Source of the DNA: Flavobacterium sp.
GTDB lineage: Bacteria > Bacteroidota > Bacteroidia > Flavobacteriales > Flavobacteriaceae
Direction: 5' to 3'
Assembly (NCBI GenBank): GCA_027483785.1
Contig: JAIXTU010000145.1
Span: 1 to 9,278, forward strand
Length of the DNA: 9,278 nucleotides
Shown here: piece by piece, positions 6,100 through 9,278 of the stretch
How the letters are laid out: each line of letters begins with the position of its first letter
Position numbering within the stretch: the stretch's first letter is position 1
Notes under the pieces: generated by a model
What the model was told of the DNA's origin: nothing
Database searches by the model: none
Seen by the model: the letters and a program-made list of their open reading frames with translations, nothing else
Position numbers and translations under genes: made by a program

Positions 6100-7093
6100 T
6101 TGGTCTAATGGTTAATAGCTTATCTGTGCTTGCTCCAACAGCTTCTACCTTGGCCACGCTTTTATCTACACGAGGTGCCGAAAGTCCTTTTCCAAAATTT
6201 TCGGCACTTTTAAAAATCCGAACTTCGTCAAAGAGGTTTAGTTCAATAAATTGTTCTAAAACCTGTTTTCCACCTTCTACTATTAGCGATTGAATGTTTT
6301 GTTCTTTCAGGTAGGTAAGCAATTGTGCAATCCAATTTTCGCGCGAGACCAAATCAACGTCGATTCGAATCGTAGGCGCAGCATCATCAAATATAAAATT
6401 TTTACTCGGAATTTTATGTTCAAAATCGAGCAGTAGTCGCAGCGGATTATTTCCCTTCCACGATCGCGCCGTTAAGCTCGGATTATCGATTAATGCAGTG
6501 CGAGTTCCCACTAGAATGCTCTGTTCTTCAGTACGCATTTTATGCAGTAATTGTTTGCTGCGCTTATTGCTAACCGGAAAATTGGGCTGGTTTGGGTCGG
6601 CAGTCATAAAACCATCGGCACTTTCTGCCCATTTTAAAATGATGTAAGGCCGGCCTTTCGCATGAAAAGTAAAAAAACGTCGGTTTATCTTTTGGCATTC
6701 CGCTTCCCAAACACCTACCGTAACTGCAACTCCTGCATTTTTTAGGCGTGCAATTCCGCTGCCGTTAACCAAACTATGATAGTCGATCGTTCCAATAACG
6801 ACTCGTTTCACACGATGTTCAATAATAAGATCACAGCAAGGTGGCGTTTTTCCGTGGTGGTTGCACGGTTCTAAATTCACGTAAAGTGTACTTTCGGCAA
6901 GCAGCTCTTTGTTTTTAACGGCTCGTATGGCGTGAACTTCAGCGTGTGGAGTACCCGCTTTTCGATGCCAACCTTCGCCAATAATACAGTCGTTATGCAC
7001 CACAACGCTACCTACCAAAGGATTCGGGTAGGTGGTTCCCAAGCCTTTTTTTGCTAATTCCAAGCAGCGAAGCATGTAAACTTTATCGTTCAT
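6077..7093 (-). CDS. ribD: bifunctional riboflavin deaminase/reductase RibD
   Basis: This 338-residue enzyme catalyses two consecutive steps of riboflavin synthesis: zinc-dependent deamination of the diaminopyrimidine phosphoribosyl intermediate, then NADPH-dependent reduction of its ribose. The N-terminal deaminase shows TYPNPLVGSVVV (21-32), the HAE zinc and proton-shuttle motif at 50-52, and PCNHHGKTPPC with zinc ligands Cys77 and Cys86. The reductase domain starts near 148 with ILKWAESADGFMTA, then VGTRTALIDNPSLTAR (195-210) and VEGGKQVLEQF (272-282). In this second domain the usual SLDG turn reads SADG. Met1 is chosen because Asp3 and Tyr6-Met7 match the family start. A perfect -7 box lies four bases upstream of the ATG. 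It is first of three genes with the HAD and YigZ proteins, and divergent from prmC. Confidence 0.96.
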   Translation of the reverse strand: MNDKVYMLRCLELAKKGLGTTYPNPLVGSVVVHNDCIIGEGWHRKAGTPHAEVHAIRAVKNKELLAESTLYVNLEPCNHHGKTPPCCDLIIEHRVKRVVIGTIDYHSLVNGSGIARLKNAGVAVTVGVWEAECQKINRRFFTFHAKGRPYIILKWAESADGFMTADPNQPNFPVSNKRSKQLLHKMRTEEQSILVGTRTALIDNPSLTARSWKGNNPLRLLLDFEHKIPSKNFIFDDAAPTIRIDVDLVSRENWIAQLLTYLKEQNIQSLIVEGGKQVLEQFIELNLFDEVRIFKSAENFGKGLSAPRVDKSVAKVEAVGASTDKLLTIRPNDTSNYF

Positions 7094-7097
7094 ACCG

Positions 7098-7105
7098 CAA
7101 ATGTA
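7098..7105 (-). promoter_or_regulatory. Bacteroidota -7 promoter box for ribD (TACATTTG)
   Basis: On the minus strand TACATTTG matches TAnnTTTG at all fixed positions. Only four bases (CGGT) separate it from the ribD ATG. Bacteroidota transcripts usually begin a few bases after this box, so the ribD mRNA would start at or next to its start codon. I see no TTG -33 element at the normal distance, which lowers confidence. For the divergent prmC gene the same gap offers only imperfect boxes, for example TAAGTTTA at 7104-7111 and TATTTTCG at 7120-7127. Confidence 0.5.
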
Positions 7106-7142
7106 AGTTTACGATTAGATATTTTCGCAGATAATTTTTCAA

Positions 7143-7985
7143 ATGGAAACAGGTCTGCAACATTTTCGCAAAAGCTTCATCCAGAATTTCCCAGATGCTC
7201 AAGAAGCCGACACGTTCTTTTTTTTGTTGTTGGAAGCTTTCGCAGAACTTACGAAAGCGAAGTTTTTTGCAGAACCCGATCGCGAACTTTCTGATGAAAT
7301 TGTGCAACGGTTTAACGCTGCCAAAGTGCGGTTGCTGCAGCACGAACCCATTCAGTATATTTTGGGTTACGAGTGGTTTTATGGACGAAAATTCTTTGTT
7401 AATCCGCATGTATTGATTCCGCGACCTGAAACCGAAGAATTGGTTGATTGGATTGTAGAAGATTATCGGAATCGAGACAATTTGAAGCTTATTGATTTGT
7501 GTACGGGTTCGGGTTGTATTGCGATAAGTTTGTCGCTTTCGCTGAAGGGAAACGTTTCTGCGGTCGATATTTCTGCGGAAGCATTGGCTGTGGCCAAAAA
7601 AAATGCACAATTTTTGGATGCGGCAACCACTTTTATTTTGGCAGATGTTTTGGGAACAGATTTACCCAAAGATTTATTCGATGTAATTGCGAGTAATCCG
7701 CCGTATGTAAGAGAAGCTGAAAAAGATGAGATGCAAGCCAATGTTTTAGATTACGAACCGCATTTAGCTTTGTTTGTGACCAATAATGATCCGCTGCTGT
7801 TTTATAGACGCATTTTGGAGTATGCTCAGAAAAGCTTGAAGCCAGAAGGAAGTTTGTACTTCGAGATTAATCAGTATTTGGAAAAACCGATGCGGGAATT
7901 GGCTGTAGAATACAACTTTTACGGAACAACAACACGAACAGATTTTCGTGGAAATATACGTATGCTTAAGCTTACTCGTACCTAA
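7143..7985 (+). CDS. prmC: peptide chain release factor N5-glutamine methyltransferase PrmC (HemK)
   Basis: The 280-residue enzyme transfers a methyl group from SAM to the glutamine of the GGQ motif in release factors RF1 and RF2, which improves translation termination. An N-terminal helical domain (about 1-70) recognises the release factor and ends in EPIQYILG (68-75). The conserved LIPRPETEELVDW follows (91-103), then the SAM-binding motif DLCTGSGCIAISL (118-130), the acidic VDIS at 141-144 and the catalytic NPPYV at 185-189 that holds the substrate glutamine. Length and motif order are standard. The start lies 49 bp from the divergent ribD start, so the two share a promoter region. The stop lies inside the 3' end of the convergent permease gene, a 14-base overlap. 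I see no convincing terminator after it. Confidence 0.96.
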   Translation: METGLQHFRKSFIQNFPDAQEADTFFFLLLEAFAELTKAKFFAEPDRELSDEIVQRFNAAKVRLLQHEPIQYILGYEWFYGRKFFVNPHVLIPRPETEELVDWIVEDYRNRDNLKLIDLCTGSGCIAISLSLSLKGNVSAVDISAEALAVAKKNAQFLDAATTFILADVLGTDLPKDLFDVIASNPPYVREAEKDEMQANVLDYEPHLALFVTNNDPLLFYRRILEYAQKSLKPEGSLYFEINQYLEKPMRELAVEYNFYGTTTRTDFRGNIRMLKLTRT

Positions 7986-9213
7986 GCGCTTCGATTGGAT
8001 CGAGTTTAGATGCTTTAATAGCGGGATATGAACCAGAAACAACGGCTACGATAAAGCTCACGATAAATGCCCAAATGATGGCCATCCAAGGAATAACAAA
8101 TGAAAAACTAAGTGCAGCCGAAATTCCCCAACCAATTAAAAGACCGATTATAACTCCAACAAATCCGCCAATTTGGCCGATAAGTAGTGTTTCAATAAAA
8201 AACTGAAAGGCAACCGTTCTTTTATTTGCCCCTAAAGCTTTTCGGACACCAATTTCTCGCGTACGTTCAGTTACTGAAACGATCATGATATTCATTAAAG
8301 CTATAGAAGATCCAAAAATCGTGATCACGCTAATAACTACGGCAGCAATGTCGAGATATCCTGTAATGTCTTGAATTCGTTTGATGAGGTCGTCGCTGCG
8401 TTCGATTCCAAAATTATCTTCTTCCACCGGACTTAGTTTTCGTACTTGTCGCATCGTAACTACGGCATGATCTACGGCGGCGTTCAGCAGTTTGTTATCG
8501 CCAACTTTTACACTCAAGTCGAAGTTGATGTTAGGTTCGGTGTACATGGATCGCGCTACCTGAATTGGAATGATTACGCGTAAATCTTGCGAATTTCCGA
8601 AAGTAGAACCTTCTTCTTTCAAAACGCCAATGACTTTGAATTTGGTTCCGCGAATGGCAATTTCTTTTCCAAGCGGCGGAATATCTTTAAACAGACCTTT
8701 TAGAAAATCGCTTCCTAAAATGCAAAAGCGTGTATTGTTTGAGATATCGAACGTATTGAAATTTCGGCCTTGCGTGAGTTCGAGACCTGCATTGGATAAG
8801 AAATTTTCGTCGGCACCAACAACTGATATTTCCGGATCGGTTTTGGCAGAGCCGCTGCGTACTTCGGCTTTGGTTGTTGCGGTAAACGATAGGGAAGTAG
8901 TGGTCGACGGATAATCGTAACGATTTACGAAAGCACGCGCTTGGGTGTAATCAATTGTTGGATTGGGTTTCCAGATTTCGTTACTGCCGCCGCGACGCGT
9001 AACTTGCGTGTATTGATTGATGTTAAATGTGTTCGAACCCATCGATGCAAAATTTCCAGTAAGCGTATTTTCTAGGGCAGCAACTACAGTTAAGATACCA
9101 ACAAGTGCCATAATACCAATGGCCATAATGAGCACTGTTAACGTGGTACGAAGTATTTGCGACCTGATGGCGCCTCGGGCAATTTTTACGTTTTCGCGAA
9201 AGAGTTTAAACAT
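7972..9213 (-). CDS. MacB/FtsX-type ABC transporter permease
   Basis: The 413-residue inner-membrane protein has the MacB/FtsX permease topology. There is one transmembrane helix at about 22-47, a large periplasmic domain (about 48-285, the MacB core domain) and three helices at roughly 286-310, 338-365 and 375-395. The cytoplasmic segment VTERTREIGVRKALGA (314-329), which contacts the ATPase, is a hallmark, and the end SYPAIKASKLDPIEALRYE is typical. Such proteins are mechanotransmission permeases that work with a separate ATPase, and often with a periplasmic adaptor and TolC, in export of drugs, lipoproteins or peptides, or in signalling. No ATPase or adaptor gene lies within this window; either may lie beyond the right edge. 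The substrate cannot be predicted. The ATG is the only start that keeps the basic pre-helix FKLFRENVKIARGAIRSQ. Confidence 0.93.
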   Translation of the reverse strand: MFKLFRENVKIARGAIRSQILRTTLTVLIMAIGIMALVGILTVVAALENTLTGNFASMGSNTFNINQYTQVTRRGGSNEIWKPNPTIDYTQARAFVNRYDYPSTTTSLSFTATTKAEVRSGSAKTDPEISVVGADENFLSNAGLELTQGRNFNTFDISNNTRFCILGSDFLKGLFKDIPPLGKEIAIRGTKFKVIGVLKEEGSTFGNSQDLRVIIPIQVARSMYTEPNINFDLSVKVGDNKLLNAAVDHAVVTMRQVRKLSPVEEDNFGIERSDDLIKRIQDITGYLDIAAVVISVITIFGSSIALMNIMIVSVTERTREIGVRKALGANKRTVAFQFFIETLLIGQIGGFVGVIIGLLIGWGISAALSFSFVIPWMAIIWAFIVSFIVAVVSGSYPAIKASKLDPIEALRYE

Positions 9214-9278
9214 ATTTCTTTAGTTGTTTGAAGCGACAATTTGTTACAGTGCATTCCGAAAAAAGTTCGAACGACAGG
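9214..9278 (-). other. upstream region of the permease gene; possible tail of a preceding gene
   Basis: No clear -7 box lies in these 65 bases on the minus strand. All three minus frames are open from the window edge for a while. One stops at 9246-9244. Another reads through to a TAA at 9208-9206, overlapping the permease start by 8 bases and ending in FKQLKKYV. The stretch is too short to choose between a coding tail and a leader, but the missing promoter suggests the permease is cotranscribed with an upstream gene outside the window. Confidence 0.25.

Noticed and set aside
7083..7610. 175-residue minus-strand open frame opposite prmC
   Set aside because: It is fully antisense to prmC, whose motifs are all intact. 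Its translation is rich in Arg, Phe, Asn and Gln without domain pattern, and it would overrun the ribD promoter.
7991..8003. TCGAT-TGG-ATCGA palindrome just after the prmC stop, as a terminator
   Set aside because: The stem is only 5 bp, with just three T after it, and the bases encode the conserved KLDPIEAL end of the permease, so chance is a sufficient explanation.
8570..8914. 114-residue plus-strand open frame opposite the permease
   Set aside because: It is antisense to the conserved periplasmic domain of the permease, has no family motif, and no promoter is visible.
1..9278. mobile element, prophage, defence island, CRISPR or RNA gene
   Set aside because: I saw no transposase, integrase, terminal repeats, spaced repeat array, or tRNA/rRNA sequence. 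Nearly all bases are accounted for by housekeeping or envelope genes.

Overview
The window is a compact, ordinary stretch of chromosome from a member of the Bacteroidota, most likely class Flavobacteriia. Three things point there. The DnaA sequence has the Bacteroidota-type AAA+ core, with a long FNPLLIFGGVGLGKTH stretch. Two or more intergenic gaps carry TAnnTTTG-type -7 boxes instead of a TTGACA/TATAAT pair. Start codons mostly lack Shine-Dalgarno sequences and sit in A-rich leaders. The gene set (thioesterase, dnaA, low-molecular-weight tyrosine phosphatase, RsmI-like methylase, YigZ, HAD, ribD, prmC) is, from memory, a familiar flavobacterial neighbourhood. I see no mobile element, phage, CRISPR array, tRNA or rRNA.

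Layout. Positions 1-1676 are on the plus strand. They hold the tail of an unidentified gene, then a DUF2279 envelope protein joined to it by a TAATG junction, then, behind its own promoter, a secreted lysozyme/transglycosylase-like protein. Positions 1683-4308 are a minus-strand operon read in the order dnaA, tyrosine phosphatase, RsmI-like methyltransferase, with 1-nt and 4-nt overlaps. The 187-bp gap 4309-4495 separates dnaA from a divergent 4HBT thioesterase (4496-4906) and carries a cluster of TGAACA repeats. Positions 4883-7093 are a second minus-strand operon: ribD, a YihX-like HAD phosphatase overlapping it by 23 nt, and a YigZ/IMPACT protein starting at TTG. A 49-bp divergent promoter gap leads to prmC on plus (7143-7985). 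A MacB/FtsX-type ABC permease on minus (7972-9213) ends the window.

How the genes fit together. dnaA starts replication. prmC methylates release factors. ribD performs two early riboflavin steps, and the overlapping HAD protein is a reasonable candidate for the dephosphorylation step that follows RibD. The DUF2279 protein, the lysozyme-like protein and the permease belong to the envelope. Packing is tight: two convergent gene pairs overlap at their 3' ends (24 and 14 bp), and a third pair is 6 bp apart with a strong terminator hairpin lying inside the opposing coding sequence.

I found no undescribed multi-gene system. The most useful leads are the ribD-linked phosphatase, the dnaA-coupled RsmI paralogue with changed motifs, the repeat cluster before dnaA, the terminator inside a coding region and the almost leaderless ribD promoter.
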